The notes under the pieces: model-generated
Databases searched by the model: none
What the model was told of the DNA's origin: nothing
What the model saw: only the letters and a program-made list of their open reading frames with translations
Assembly (NCBI GenBank): GCA_951394405.1
Contig: OX596335.1
Location: 5,208,001-5,272,000, forward strand
Length of the DNA: 64,000 nt
Reading direction: 5' to 3'
Source of the DNA: Coprinellus micaceus
Taxonomy: Eukaryota; Basidiomycota; Agaricomycetes; Agaricales; Psathyrellaceae
Part shown: one piece after another, positions 63,613-64,000 of the stretch
How the letters are laid out: every line of letters begins with the position of its first letter
How positions within the stretch are numbered: the stretch's first letter is position 1
Position numbers and translations under genes: made by a program

Positions 63613-64000
63613 TCAAAATAGGGGGAGTTGGAACGCTGATCCGGGATCTGAGGCCAAGAGGCCCGCGATGCCGATGTAATACGCGAGGGAGGCGACGGCA
63701 ACGAGGAGGGAGTTTCCGACAGTGCTGAGTCTGTGGGTTGAAGGGTTAGCTCTGAAGTCGACATAGTGGGAGTCAGAGTACGCACTGGCTGACTTGAGTG
63801 TACATGCCGCAGGAGAGGAAGAGGACAGCGGTTGATGCGATGCTGAGGAGAACCGTGAACATGTGGCTCTTGCCAATGACAGCGGGACTATGAGTGAAAT
63901 TCATCAGTTAGGCGCCAAGGAGGGATATGCAATACGTAGGCTCACATGAGGGAAGTGATCGTGATGAACCAGACGAAGAGGTATAGTCCGAGAGCCCTGG
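63613..64000 (-). CDS. GPR1/FUN34/YaaH-type acetate transporter, 3' part
   Basis: The gene runs off the right edge of the window. Visible exons on the minus strand: 64000-63946, 63897-63786 and 63730-63613 (introns 48 and 55 nt). They encode hydrophobic segments RALGLYLFVWFITITSL, FTVLLSIASTAVLFLSCGM and NSLLVAVASLAYYIGIAGLL, followed by a short tail ending FQLPLF. The order and the AYYIGIAGLL segment fit the last three of six membrane helices of the acetate uptake family (Ato/AcpA type), which imports acetate with protons at the plasma membrane. The family signature NPAPLGL would lie outside the window, so the assignment rests on the C-terminal half only. Confidence 0.6.

Overview
The window is nuclear DNA of a filamentous basidiomycete, most likely a mushroom-forming agaricomycete (inference). 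The evidence is protein-coding genes cut by many 48-60 nt GT-AG introns with CTAAC-like branch sites, a large family of fast-evolving F-box/leucine-rich-repeat genes, Copia-type LTR retrotransposon sequence, several non-autonomous DNA transposons, and fungal housekeeping genes. No rRNA, complete tRNA, CRISPR or plasmid feature was found.

Housekeeping and recognisable genes: cofactor-independent phosphoglycerate mutase (12858-14761, five exons), a two-cassette ABC-F ATPase (21096-23728, seven exons), a three-exon zinc-finger protein (19776-18286, minus), an RPB12-like RNA polymerase subunit (45211-44752, minus), the chaperonin subunit CCT3/gamma (50892-45670, minus, sixteen exons, reconstructed end to end as 544 residues), a divergent pair of secreted cysteine-containing paralogues (61159-60405 minus and 61953-62665 plus), and the 3' part of a GPR1/FUN34/YaaH-type acetate transporter at the right edge (64000-63613, minus). 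A three-exon gene of unknown function lies at 2365-429 (minus).

Most of the remaining coding DNA is F-box genes. Six look intact (3512-5287, 16066-17757, 25545-23863, 43502-41844, 54286-55989, 57039-58727). At least nine more loci are broken: split by a transposon (6042-10034), frameshifted (27582-25853), truncated at a retrotransposon (36970-36588), stopped by one TGA (39052-37406), or reduced to inverted, fused or tail fragments (40181-41825, 53859-54160, 59035-60049). One subfamily (starting MSL/MPL) shares a conserved block just upstream of its start codons. It was duplicated together with an RPB12-like gene, giving an active-looking and a decayed copy.

Mobile DNA includes: a 2.18 kb element with 68 bp inverted ends inside an F-box gene; two ~0.86 kb copies of an unclassified element with ~30 bp inverted ends and 6 bp target duplications, in opposite orientation just upstream of the phosphoglycerate mutase gene; a Tourist-like MITE with perfect 66 bp ends and TTA duplications; a 6.7 kb Copia element whose left LTR carries a nested hAT-like MITE, the empty site being preserved in the right LTR; and two less certain inverted-repeat elements. 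The region therefore reads as a few stable housekeeping genes embedded in a rapidly turning over F-box/transposon landscape.
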